Assembly (NCBI RefSeq): GCF_026719705.1
Contig: NZ_JAPPRR010000001.1
Coordinates: forward strand, 721,255 to 785,254
DNA length: 64,000 bases
Direction: 5' to 3'
DNA from: Pseudokordiimonas caeni
Lineage (GTDB): Bacteria; Pseudomonadota; Alphaproteobacteria; Sphingomonadales; Kordiimonadaceae
This document shows positions 27,649-35,913 of the stretch, piece after piece. The position numbers were made by a program, and so were the translations under genes. Below the pieces are notes generated by a model. That model made no database searches. It saw only the letters and a program-made list of their open reading frames with translations, and was not told where the DNA came from. Position 1 is the first letter of the stretch; every line of letters starts with the position of its first letter.

Positions 27649-27675
27649 AAAAGGGCCGCACATGGCGGCCCTTTA
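27649..27675 (-). terminator. Terminator of the M1 peptidase gene
   Basis: AAAGGGCCGC and GCGGCCCTTT form a 10-bp stem around ACATG. On the minus strand it is followed by TTTACTTC, 29 bases after the stop at 27704. Confidence 0.8.
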
Positions 27676-27703
27676 CGGTTCTGCAAGGCTTGGAGGCAAA
27701 AGC

Positions 27704-30061
27704 CTATTTCTTGTCGGCCACCGGCTTCTCGCCGTCGGCCACTTCTTTCATCAGGTCGCGGGACTGTTCGCTCTTGAACAGCTCCACCCGGCTTTCTTTC
27801 GCCTTGGCGGGCCAGGCATTGTTGCTGGTATCCGCGTCGGCGATTTCGTGGTGGGGGTCAAGTGTCACCGACCTGATCTTCTTGGGGCGGACCAGAAGCT
27901 TCGTCACCTCGTGGGCGTTCTGACGCCAGATCTCGGCCGCGATACGGACTTCCTCGTGGGTGCCGTCTTCATACTCGACATCAAGCACAAGTGGCATCAC
28001 AAGCCCGCCGATGTTGCGGAAGTCGATGAAATAGAGCTCGCGCCCGTATTTCAGCAGCTCCTTTTCCCAGTCCTTCAGGTCCTTGAGCGCGCTTTGATAC
28101 TTGTCACGCTGCTTCTTGGTGACGATGAAATCGTCGTTCTTGTTGTAGAAGTCCAGAAGTTCGGGGAAGCGTTCCGTGCGCATCGGCTTGCCGGTCGCGC
28201 GCTCACGCACTTCGCCGATATAGCCCTTGAGCTTGGCGTCTTCCTCGCGGTCCACCGCATTCTCGATATCCGGGTCCTGCGAATGGATGCGAGCGTGGGT
28301 AACGCCGTCGATGGCGATATCGACGTGATCGGTGGTGTAGAACCAGCCACGGAAGAACCAGTCCAGATCCTTGGCGGACGCATCTTCCATGGTGCGGAAG
28401 AAATCGGCGGGATAGGGGCGCTTGAATTTCCAGCGGCGGGCATATTCCTTCATGGCGAAGTCGAACAGCTCGCGGCCCATCACGGTTTCACGCAGGATGT
28501 TCAGGGCAACAGCCGGCTTGGTGTAGGCGTTCGGGCCATAGCCGATGATGCTGTCCGACTGGGTCATGATCGGGGTCTGGTCGACACCGGTCATGTAAGG
28601 GATGGCCATCCGGGGCTCGCCGTAGCGGCTCGGGTAATTGGCTTCCCACTCGCGTTCGGCCATCGACTGGAGGAAGCTGTTGATGCCTTCGTCCATCCAT
28701 GCCCAGTTGCGCTCGTCGGTATTCACTACCATCGGGAAATAGATATGGCCGATTTCGTGGATGATCACCGAAATGAGGCCGTATTTCACGCGCTTCGAAT
28801 AGGTGCGGCTGCCGTCGTCATGCTGCTCGGGGCGCGGACCGTTCGAGGTGATCATCGGATATTCCATGCCGCCACCGATGGGGCCGTTCACGGACCACGC
28901 GTTGGGGTAGGGATATTCGAAGCTGTAACGGCTGTAGGTATCAAGCGTGTGGGCAATCGCCTGGGTCGAATATTTGTCCCAGAGCGGCATGCCTTCCTCG
29001 GGGTACAGCGACTGTGCCATCACGGTGCGGCCGGACGCCGGCAGTTTCACACCCCATGCATCCCACACGAACTTGCGGGACGAGGCGAAGGCGAAATCGC
29101 GCACATTCTTCGCCTTGAAATGCCACGTTTTGGTTTCGTCGGTTTTTTCGGCCTGATTGGCCAGCGCCTCTTCGGCCGTCACAATCATGACCGGGCGGTC
29201 GGCGGTTGCTGCCTTTTTCAGGCGGTCGCGCTGGGCGGTGCTCAGTACATCAGCGGGGTTCTGCAGTTCACCCGTGGAGCCGATCACATGATCGGCGGGG
29301 GCGGTGATTTCCACGTCGAAATCGCCGAACTCGAGGGTGAATTCGCCGGTGCCGTAAAACTGCTTGTGCTCCCAGCCCGTCAGGTCGGTATAGGCCGCGA
29401 GGCGCGGATACCACTGGGCGATGAAGAAGATGTCGTTGCCATCCTTTTCATAATGCTCGTAGCCGCCACGGGCGCCCATGGCCTTGCCTTCGGGGATATT
29501 GTACCACCAGTCGATGGCGAAGCTTGTGGAAGCACCCGGCTTCAGCGGCGTCTTCAGGTCGATCCGCATCATCGTGTCGGACATGGCGTAGGAAAGCGCG
29601 TTGCCCGAGGCATCGACGACCTTGGTCAGCTTGAAGCCGAAGTCATTGTCTTCGGTCAGGGCGATTTCGCGCATCGCCGCGAAGCTCATCTTCTGCGCAT
29701 CTTCCTTGGCAAGCGCCATGGTCTCGTAGGCGTCCGAATGCTTCGAGAAACGGTTCTGGTCGAGCTGGATCCAGAGATAGGTCAGCGTATCCGGGCTGTT
29801 GTTCTTGTAGCTGACGGTCTGGCTGCCAGTGATGCGACGGTTCGCCTCGTCGAGCGTCACCTTGATCCGGTAATCGACCTGCTGCTGCCAATAGGCGTGA
29901 CCCGGCGCGCCCGAAGCGGTGCGGTACACGTTCGGTGTCGGCAGGCTTTCTTCCAGTTGGCGGAATTTGTCGACGAAGGTGCCCTTCGTCTGCTGGATCG
30001 GTTCGGCCGCGGCCTCGATGCTCACTGCGGCCAGCACGGCCACGCACAACACTCTGATCAC
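27704..30061 (-). CDS. M1 family exported aminopeptidase-like metallopeptidase
   Basis: A 785-residue secreted protease. A signal peptide (MIRVLCVAVLAAVSIEAAAEP) precedes the N-terminal beta domain. The gluzincin motif is IIHEIGHIYFPMVVNTD, with the third zinc ligand Glu in WMDEGINSF 18 residues on, as in M1 peptidases. The GGMEYPMI stretch matches the M1 exopeptidase motif (GxMEN) with Tyr in place of Asn, so true aminopeptidase activity is not certain. It has its own terminator and diverges from the EF-hand genes. Confidence 0.92.
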   Translation of the reverse strand: MIRVLCVAVLAAVSIEAAAEPIQQTKGTFVDKFRQLEESLPTPNVYRTASGAPGHAYWQQQVDYRIKVTLDEANRRITGSQTVSYKNNSPDTLTYLWIQLDQNRFSKHSDAYETMALAKEDAQKMSFAAMREIALTEDNDFGFKLTKVVDASGNALSYAMSDTMMRIDLKTPLKPGASTSFAIDWWYNIPEGKAMGARGGYEHYEKDGNDIFFIAQWYPRLAAYTDLTGWEHKQFYGTGEFTLEFGDFDVEITAPADHVIGSTGELQNPADVLSTAQRDRLKKAATADRPVMIVTAEEALANQAEKTDETKTWHFKAKNVRDFAFASSRKFVWDAWGVKLPASGRTVMAQSLYPEEGMPLWDKYSTQAIAHTLDTYSRYSFEYPYPNAWSVNGPIGGGMEYPMITSNGPRPEQHDDGSRTYSKRVKYGLISVIIHEIGHIYFPMVVNTDERNWAWMDEGINSFLQSMAEREWEANYPSRYGEPRMAIPYMTGVDQTPIMTQSDSIIGYGPNAYTKPAVALNILRETVMGRELFDFAMKEYARRWKFKRPYPADFFRTMEDASAKDLDWFFRGWFYTTDHVDIAIDGVTHARIHSQDPDIENAVDREEDAKLKGYIGEVRERATGKPMRTERFPELLDFYNKNDDFIVTKKQRDKYQSALKDLKDWEKELLKYGRELYFIDFRNIGGLVMPLVLDVEYEDGTHEEVRIAAEIWRQNAHEVTKLLVRPKKIRSVTLDPHHEIADADTSNNAWPAKAKESRVELFKSEQSRDLMKEVADGEKPVADKK

Positions 30062-30250
30062 ACATACCCCCTGAGGATGTTCTTTTTATGGATGCGAATG
30101 GCAGACATTAGGAAAGCCGCCGGGGTCGCGCAACAAGGATCACATCAACTTTCGTTCAGGACAACGAAGGGCGGCGCAGGGGGGCTTCGTAGAAGAAGGA
30201 CAAGACAGTCCAAACGTCCGCCTAGGACAAACGTTAAAGGAGACAAAGTC

Positions 30251-30835
30251 ATGACAGCCAAAACAACCCTCGCAGCGACCATTGCGGCCGTCCTGCTTGC
30301 AACTGCGGGCGCCAGCGCCGGCGATCACGGCATGCGGGGCATGCGCGGCGGCTTCGATCACTTCGGAAAGGCCGACACCAACGGCGACGGTGCCGTGTCG
30401 AAAGCCGAGATGACGGCATCGCTGCAGGCGCATTTTGACAAGTATGACGCCAACAAGGATGGCAAGATCATCCTTGCCGAACTGCCGAAGGAAATACCGG
30501 TGCCGGAAGAGGCCAAGGCGAAGATGCAGGAACATTACGATCGGATGGTCGAAAAGCGCGGCAAGGAAAAAGCCGACAAGATGATGGAACGTTTCTCCAA
30601 AGGCACCAGCCGCATTGATTTCCTCGCGCGGTTCGACCGCGATAACGACGAAGCCATCTCGTTCGCCGAATTCTCGGCAAAGCCGCTGAAGCATTTCGAA
30701 AAGGCCGACAGCAACAGCGACGGCACGGTGACGGCCGCCGAGAAGGAAGAGGCCATGGAGAAAATGCGCGAGCATATGAAGGAACGCGGCCACCGCAAAT
30801 GGGGCAAGCGCGACCGCGACCAGGATAACGAGTGA
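30251..30835 (+). CDS. Exported four-EF-hand calcium-binding protein 1
   Basis: A 194-residue secreted protein. A signal peptide (about residues 1-23, AATIAAVLLATAGASA) is followed by four EF-hand loops: DTNGDGAVSKAE, DANKDGKIILAE, DRDNDEAISFAE and DSNSDGTVTAAE. A Met/Lys/Glu-rich helical segment separates loops two and three, and the tail is basic-acidic (GKRDRDQDNE). The loops have Asp at positions 1 and 3 and Glu at 12, so calcium binding is likely. The start at 30251 has AAAGGAGAC upstream; most of the longer open frame is antisense to the M1 peptidase. A terminator follows the stop. Confidence 0.9.
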   Translation: MTAKTTLAATIAAVLLATAGASAGDHGMRGMRGGFDHFGKADTNGDGAVSKAEMTASLQAHFDKYDANKDGKIILAELPKEIPVPEEAKAKMQEHYDRMVEKRGKEKADKMMERFSKGTSRIDFLARFDRDNDEAISFAEFSAKPLKHFEKADSNSDGTVTAAEKEEAMEKMREHMKERGHRKWGKRDRDQDNE

Positions 30836-30857
30836 TCCGGCACTCCCTCTGCAATGG

Positions 30858-30890
30858 AGCCCCCGCCCGATTGGCGGGGGCTTTTGTTTT
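30858..30890 (+). terminator. Terminator of EF-hand gene 1
   Basis: AGCCCCCGCC pairs with GGCGGGGGCT around CGATT, followed by TTTGTTTT. Confidence 0.9.
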
Positions 30891-31093
30891 CAGGCACCAA
30901 ATTGCCCAGCAATCAGCAGGGAATTGGCCTTTTCCTGACAAGTTTCCGACAGATTTGGCGCCGAGACTCTTAACTGGTTCAGCCGATCGGTGCGGTGTTG
31001 CACCGGTTTCACCGGGACCAGAAAAGACGGTGAATTGGCAAGAGGTAGCCCCTCGATGCTGATGGGAAATCCAACAGACAAAGGAGCTTGATC

Positions 31094-31558
31094 ATGAAAC
31101 CGAACAAAGCATTTGCTACACTTGTAACCGCTACGGCTGCCCTCGCATTGGCTGGCGGCGCTGTTGCTGGTGATGGCGACAAACACGCCAACCGTGACAA
31201 GGCGATGCCTTTCGTGGCTGCCGCCGATAGCAACAAAGACGGCAATGTTTCGGAAACCGAATTCCGCAGTCATCTGAAAGACCGGTTTGCGACGCTTGAT
31301 ACCGACAAGAACGGGTCGCTGACCAAGTCTGAGCTTCCGAGCAAGGTCGCCATGGTGAATGACGATGATGCCGACCCTGAAGAATTCATCGACGAGACGG
31401 ATGCCAACGATGACAAGCAGGTAACGGAAGCCGAATACACCCAGCTTGCATTGAACGAATTCCGCGAAGCCGATGAAAACAGCGACCGCATGCTTACCCG
31501 TGAAGAACGGGATGATGCCGACGGCATCCTTGAAGCCATGACGCCTGATAGTCGCTAA
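31094..31558 (+). CDS. Exported four-EF-hand calcium-binding protein 2
   Basis: A 154-residue secreted protein with a signal peptide (MKPNKAFATLVTATAALALA...). Its four EF-hand loops are DSNKDGNVSETE, DTDKNGSLTKSE, DANDDKQVTEAE and DENSDRMLTREE, spread over the mature chain in calmodulin-like spacing. The ATG at 31094 has AAGGAG seven bases before it. It is a paralogue of its neighbours in layout, not in close sequence. Role in calcium storage or signalling at the cell surface is inference. Confidence 0.9.
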   Translation: MKPNKAFATLVTATAALALAGGAVAGDGDKHANRDKAMPFVAAADSNKDGNVSETEFRSHLKDRFATLDTDKNGSLTKSELPSKVAMVNDDDADPEEFIDETDANDDKQVTEAEYTQLALNEFREADENSDRMLTREERDDADGILEAMTPDSR

Positions 31559-31626
31559 TCTGAAGCTAGGTCATGTCGACTTCGCCGCGCAGGAGCCCTG
31601 AACAGTTCAGGCTTCCTGCAAGGAGG

Positions 31627-31662
31627 AACCCCCGCTGCCGCGTGTGGCGGGGGTTTCGTTTT
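31627..31662 (+). terminator. Terminator of EF-hand gene 2
   Basis: AACCCCCGC pairs with GCGGGGGTT around a ten-base loop, followed by TCGTTTTG. Confidence 0.8.
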
Positions 31663-31832
31663 GCCCGCCACGGGATAGCCGGAAAATGGTCCCGCCATCG
31701 TCGCTTTTTGACCATATTGAACCCCGACCATGAAATCTCCCAAACGGGAGCCGGAGGGGGCTCCGGGCCGGACGCGAAGCCGATGGCCCTCGACCGGGCA
31801 CAGGTGTCCGGATCAGAAGAAGGAGCTGAACC

Positions 31833-32267
31833 ATGTTTGGAAATAAAAGCACGATCGGCGTTTTCACCGTTGCGGCCCTGTTTGCAACGTCGGGCGCCAT
31901 TGCAGGCGGCCAGATGGGCCAGACCACGAGCCAGAGCGGCATGCTGCCGTACCTTGAAGTCGCCGACGCCAACAAGGACAATTCCATCACCGAAGCGGAA
32001 TTCAGTCGGTATCTGCAGTCGCGTTTCAAAGAACTGGATACCAACAGTGACGGCAATGTCGCCAAGGCTGAATTGAAAGAGGAAGTGAAGGGCGCCGATG
32101 GCGCAGATCAGACGGCAGCCACCTTCCTCGCGCTGAATGACCTGAACCGTGACAACAAGCTGACCTACGACGAATATGTCAAGGAACCCATGTCCGAATT
32201 TGCCCTCGCCGACAGCAACGGCGACCGCAAGGTTTCCATGGATGAAGCCAAACCGAACAAGCGCTAA
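31833..32267 (+). CDS. Exported four-EF-hand calcium-binding protein 3
   Basis: A 144-residue secreted protein with a signal peptide (about residues 1-24) and four EF-hand loops: DANKDNSITEAE, DTNSDGNVAKAE, DLNRDNKLTYDE and DSNGDRKVSMDE. AAGGAG lies seven bases before the ATG. It is the third such gene in 2 kb, all on the plus strand. The separate terminators suggest each is its own unit. No partner enzyme is obvious, although an exported M1 peptidase is divergent at the left end. Confidence 0.9.
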   Translation: MFGNKSTIGVFTVAALFATSGAIAGGQMGQTTSQSGMLPYLEVADANKDNSITEAEFSRYLQSRFKELDTNSDGNVAKAELKEEVKGADGADQTAATFLALNDLNRDNKLTYDEYVKEPMSEFALADSNGDRKVSMDEAKPNKR

Positions 32268-32343
32268 GGCGCTTCAGGGGCCAACACCAGCCAACGCGTC
32301 GGGCCTGCGGGCCCACCGCACCTCACATGTCCCCTCGACCTGA

Positions 32344-32391
32344 GGCGCACCCGAGGCTTGCCCTTTTGCAGGGCTGGCGCTAGGGTGCGCC
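32344..32391. other. Nested hairpin upstream of dapA
   Basis: GGCGCACCC (32344-32352) pairs with GGGTGCGCC (32383-32391), with an inner GCCC/GGGC hairpin between them. It lies 31 bases before the dapA start and could be a terminator for EF-hand gene 3 or a leader structure of dapA. It is followed by GATTTTC rather than a full T run. Confidence 0.5.
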
Positions 32392-32422
32392 GATTTTCAT
32401 CTGCCACATAAAGGTTCGCATC

Positions 32423-33313
32423 ATGTTTCAAGGTTCGATCACTGCCCTGATCACTCCTTTCACCGAAGACGGTTCGGTGGATGCTGACCGCTATCAGAAA
32501 TTTGTCGACTGGCAGATAAAGGAAGGCACCAACGGCCTCGTGCCCGTTGGCACCACGGGTGAATCGCCGACCCTGACGCATGAAGAACACCATCATGTGG
32601 TGGAGCTTTGCATCGAGGCCGCCGGCGGCCGCGTGCCGGTGATGGCCGGGACGGGCTCGAACTCGACCCGCGAGGCGATCAGCCTGACGCAAGCCGCCCA
32701 GAAAATGGGGGCAGATGCTGCCCTCGTTGTGACGCCTTACTACAACAAGCCGAACCAGGCGGGGCTTTACGCACATTTCAAGGCGATCCATGACGCGACC
32801 GACCTGCCGATCTATATCTACAATATTCCCGGCCGGTCGGTGATCGACATGGGTGTCGAAACCATGGCCGCCCTTGCCGAACTGCCGCGTATCGTTGGCG
32901 TGAAGGACGCAACGGGTGATCTGGAGCGCGCTGCCCAGCAGTATCGCGCCATGGGCCCTGATTTCATCATGCTGTCGGGCGACGACCCGACTTCGCTGGC
33001 TTTCTACGCAACGGGCGGGCGCGGCACCATTTCGGTAACCTCCAACATCGCGCCGAAGCTTTGCTCTGATTTCCACAAGGCTTGCCTCGCTGGCGACTAT
33101 AAGACGGCGCTTGCGCTGCAGAACCGCCTGCTGCCGCTGCACCGCGCCATGTTCATCGAGCCGAGCCCGGCGCCAGCCAAATTTGTCGGCTCGCTTCTTG
33201 GTATTTGCACCGACCGGGTCCGCCTGCCGCTCCTGCCGCTGACGGATGTCGGCCGGGCCACGCTTGCCTCGCTTGTTTCTGAAATCGGGCTCGGCCCCGT
33301 GAATTTCGGCTGA
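32423..33313 (+). CDS. dapA: 4-hydroxy-tetrahydrodipicolinate synthase
   Basis: A 296-residue class I aldolase that condenses pyruvate with aspartate semialdehyde, the first committed step to diaminopimelate and lysine. The Schiff-base Lys is in GVKDATGD (about residue 160), the catalytic Tyr in YIYNIPGR, and the substrate loop is TTGESPTL. Length is normal. smpB follows after four bases, so the two are cotranscribed, which is common in alphaproteobacteria. Confidence 0.97.
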   Translation: MFQGSITALITPFTEDGSVDADRYQKFVDWQIKEGTNGLVPVGTTGESPTLTHEEHHHVVELCIEAAGGRVPVMAGTGSNSTREAISLTQAAQKMGADAALVVTPYYNKPNQAGLYAHFKAIHDATDLPIYIYNIPGRSVIDMGVETMAALAELPRIVGVKDATGDLERAAQQYRAMGPDFIMLSGDDPTSLAFYATGGRGTISVTSNIAPKLCSDFHKACLAGDYKTALALQNRLLPLHRAMFIEPSPAPAKFVGSLLGICTDRVRLPLLPLTDVGRATLASLVSEIGLGPVNFG

Positions 33314-33317
33314 AGCG

Positions 33318-33800
33318 ATGGCGGCCAAGGCGAAAAGCGGCGGCCTGAGGGGACGCATTGCGGCTGATAACCGCAAGGCACGGCACCTCTATTTCATCGA
33401 GCAGGAATATGAGGCCGGCATCGCGCTCACCGGTACCGAGATCAAGTCTCTGCGTGACGGCAAGGCAAATATCACGGAATCCTACGCCGAAGTGCGCGAC
33501 GGGGAAGTGTGGCTCGTGAACGCCTATATTCCCGAATTTTCGCACGGCAACCGTTTCAATCACGAGCCGCGCCGCCCGCGCAAGCTCCTGCTCCATAAGC
33601 GGGAAATCAACCGTTTGGGTGGTGCCGTAAAACTGGACGGCATGACGCTTGTGCCCTTGAAGATATTCTTCAATGACCGTGGCCGCGCCAAGCTCGACCT
33701 CGGGCTCGGGAAGGGCAAAAAGCTGCACGACAAGCGCGAGACAGAAAAGCAACGCGATTGGGCACGCCAGAAATCCCGCCTGATGAAGGATCTGGGTTAG
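33318..33800 (+). CDS. smpB: SsrA-binding protein SmpB
   Basis: A 160-residue RNA-binding protein that brings tmRNA to stalled ribosomes in trans-translation. Signatures are [31 protein letters not shown] and [11 protein letters not shown], plus a basic tail ([17 protein letters not shown]) that enters the mRNA channel. It starts four bases after dapA. No ssrA gene was found in this window. Confidence 0.97.
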   Translation: MAAKAKSGGLRGRIAADNRKARHLYFIEQEYEAGIALTGTEIKSLRDGKANITESYAEVRDGEVWLVNAYIPEFSHGNRFNHEPRRPRKLLLHKREINRLGGAVKLDGMTLVPLKIFFNDRGRAKLDLGLGKGKKLHDKRETEKQRDWARQKSRLMKDLG

Positions 33801-33804
33801 GCAC

Positions 33805-34575
33805 TCAGCTGCTCGGTGGCAGGGTGATCGCGAACCGTGCCGGACTTTCGATGCTGCCGGCGATCACGGAATTGCGCCCCACATGCAGGCGCGCCGTGGC
33901 GGTTTGGCCGTATTTCGACAGTTTCATGCCGTTGACGATGGTGCCCGAAGGGGCGCCGAGATCCTTGATCCAGAGAAGGCCGTCCCGGCGGACGATTTCA
34001 AAATGGCGATGTGCCAGTTCAGTCATGCCGATCAGCGGCAGTTGCAGCTGGTTTGGGCTGATGACCGGCCCTTCGCTCGGTGCCGTCACATTGCCGACAA
34101 TGAAGGGGAAGGCGCTGACGGGCAGGCCGGACGGCAGGAGCCCCGCGATCAGGGGTGAGTATCCCTCGATCAGAATGGCATCGCGGTTTATTGCGCCAGT
34201 ATCTGGCCCCGCCTTCGCGGCATTAAAGGCATAGCTCGAGCGCAGCCGCGCGGCGAGGGTATGCAGCACATGCCGCACAAGCGGATCGTTGAAGCTTTTG
34301 CGGAAATCCTCAGCCGGGATGAACAGCGCCTTTGTCGCCATGGATGCCTTGGCGGTCACCGAATGGGGGCGGCCTTCAATCACGCTGACCTCACCCAGCA
34401 GTTCTCCGCCGCCGATGAAGGCGATGTGGGTTTCTGTACCCTTTTCCTCGCGCCAGAGATTGACCTGGCCCTCGAGGATCAAAAAAGCCCCCTTGGTGGG
34501 GGAGCCCTGACGGTAAATCACATCGCCAGCCTTGAAGGAGACCTGATTGTCCTGCATCGCGGTGTCGTCGAGCAT
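33805..34575 (-). CDS. Cyclic-nucleotide-binding plus FHA domain protein
   Basis: A 256-residue regulatory protein joining two sensor domains. Residues about 10-115 form a cNMP-binding domain (GDVIYRQGSPTKGAFLILEGQVNL...LLGEVSVIEGRPHSVTAKA). Residues about 150-245 form a forkhead-associated domain that should read phosphothreonine (TELAHRHFEIVRRDGLLW, DLGAPSGTIVNGMKLS). It has no DNA-binding helix, so it is not a CRP-type activator. The ATG at 34575 is supported by GGGGAG at the right spacing. No kinase gene is adjacent. It converges with smpB. Confidence 0.85.
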   Translation of the reverse strand: MLDDTAMQDNQVSFKAGDVIYRQGSPTKGAFLILEGQVNLWREEKGTETHIAFIGGGELLGEVSVIEGRPHSVTAKASMATKALFIPAEDFRKSFNDPLVRHVLHTLAARLRSSYAFNAAKAGPDTGAINRDAILIEGYSPLIAGLLPSGLPVSAFPFIVGNVTAPSEGPVISPNQLQLPLIGMTELAHRHFEIVRRDGLLWIKDLGAPSGTIVNGMKLSKYGQTATARLHVGRNSVIAGSIESPARFAITLPPSS

Positions 34576-34985
34576 CGGCATACTCCCCGTAAAATTGAGC
34601 CGATAATACAACAACTTGTGCGCCCCCGCAAATGGCACGACGAGAAGTGTTTCATTTTGAAACAATGCCTGAATTGAGGCTGAAATGGCTTGAAGCGTGA
34701 GATGAGGGAAGAGGGGTAACCGGCTGAAAAGGCGTTGATTCTTTAAATAAAATACAAGTCAAAGACGTCAGGCTGAATGGTTAATTTGTGGTAGTAATTG
34801 TGGCAAACACAAGATGTTGGGCCCTGTTCAGCCTGTGTTAACGATTTGCGACTATAGTGGTTCTCGCAAAAGAGTTCGGAGTACCGGGCGGCGGCACAGT
34901 TTCGAGTATGTGTTTCGAGTTCTGTTCCGAGTGTTTTGCAAGCCGCCGCCCAATATCCTTTCAGGCTTTTCCCTCAATCAGTCCG
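34576..34985. other. 410-base intergenic region with long-range GC inverted repeat
   Basis: No convincing gene is present between the cNMP-FHA gene and terC. The left 250 bases are AT-richer than the surroundings (around TTTAAATAAAATACAAG) and probably hold the cNMP-FHA promoter. At 34886-34895 GGGCGGCGGC matches GCCGCCGCCC at 34942-34951. The 46 bases between them carry three copies of TTTCGAGT-like heptamers. A TATAGT box lies at 34853-34858. A small RNA or a protein-binding array is possible. Confidence 0.4.
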
Positions 34986-35720
34986 TCAATTCTTCTCCGT
35001 CGCTGTATGGCGCGCGGCCTTCCGGCTGCGTGCCGTCATATTCAGCACTTCCACGAAGAAGGAGAAGGCCATGGCGAAATAGAGGTATCCTTTGGGGATA
35101 TGCTGGCCAAGCCCGTCGCCGATGAGCGTGAGGCCAATGAGCAGCATGTAGCTGAGCCCGAGGATCTTCACAGTCGGGTGCCGGTTGATGAAGCCAGCCA
35201 CCTGGTTGACAGCCATCACCATGATCGCCATCGAGATGAGGATCGCTGCGATCATTACGCTCAGATGATCGGCGATGCCCACCGCCGTCATCACGCTGTC
35301 GAACGAGAAGACGATATCCATCACCGCAATCTGGAAGATCACCGTCATGAAAGCGGCGTGGCGCACGCGGCGCTCGTCGGCTTCCTTGTCCTCGATATTA
35401 TGGTGGATTTCGAGCGTTCCCTTGGCCAGGAGGAACAGGCCGCCGGCGATGAGCAGAAGGTCGCGCCACGAAAACTCTTCCCCGAAAGCGGTGAAAAGCG
35501 GGGCTTCCATCTGGGCGATGAAGAAAGCAAGCGAAAGCAGCATCAGCCGGGTGACAAGGGCAGCTGCGAGACCGAGCTTGCGGGCTGACGCCTGCTCCTC
35601 GGGTTTCAACCGGTCAGTGAGGATCGAGATGACGATCAGATTGTCGATCCCGAGCACGATTTCGAGTGCCGTGAGGGTGATGAAGGCAGCCCAGACGGCG
35701 GGGTCGAGAAGGAATTCCAT
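34986..35720 (-). CDS. TerC family integral membrane protein
   Basis: A 244-residue membrane protein with about seven helices and the paired signatures LEIVLGIDNLIV and DIVFSFDSVMTAVG, with acidic residues inside the membrane. TerC homologues export manganese or serve tellurite resistance and metalation of secreted enzymes; which applies here is not shown. The start at 35720 follows GGAGAAT; the longer open frame (to 35897) is unlikely. A small GGCAGG/CCTGCC hairpin lies in the leader. It diverges from the M13 peptidase. Confidence 0.92.
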   Translation of the reverse strand: MEFLLDPAVWAAFITLTALEIVLGIDNLIVISILTDRLKPEEQASARKLGLAAALVTRLMLLSLAFFIAQMEAPLFTAFGEEFSWRDLLLIAGGLFLLAKGTLEIHHNIEDKEADERRVRHAAFMTVIFQIAVMDIVFSFDSVMTAVGIADHLSVMIAAILISMAIMVMAVNQVAGFINRHPTVKILGLSYMLLIGLTLIGDGLGQHIPKGYLYFAMAFSFFVEVLNMTARSRKAARHTATEKN

Positions 35721-35913
35721 GGAAAATTCTCCAGCAGGGAGGCAGGTCCTGGCGCCTGCCGTGCCTGATATGATCGGGTGACGGGGCCCATTTTGCAATG
35801 CCCTCACCCCCCACAAGTCCAAGAATTTTAAACGAAAGTCGAAAACATCCCGCATGACAGCCGGATTGGCGCTGGCTAGAGTGAGCGTCTGTTTCAATTC
35901 GAGGGGATTTTCC

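Noticed and set aside
27662-30250. Very long plus-strand open frame (with the EF-hand gene at its end)
   Set aside because: It is antisense to the M1 peptidase, whose motifs are clear, and has low-grade composition with no recognisable domain; only the last 585 bases (30251-30835) are a real gene with a ribosome site.
35721-35853. Possible yybP-ykoY manganese riboswitch before terC
   Set aside because: The GGGGAGTA and AAGACC core elements are missing; only a small GGCAGG/CCTGCC hairpin is present.
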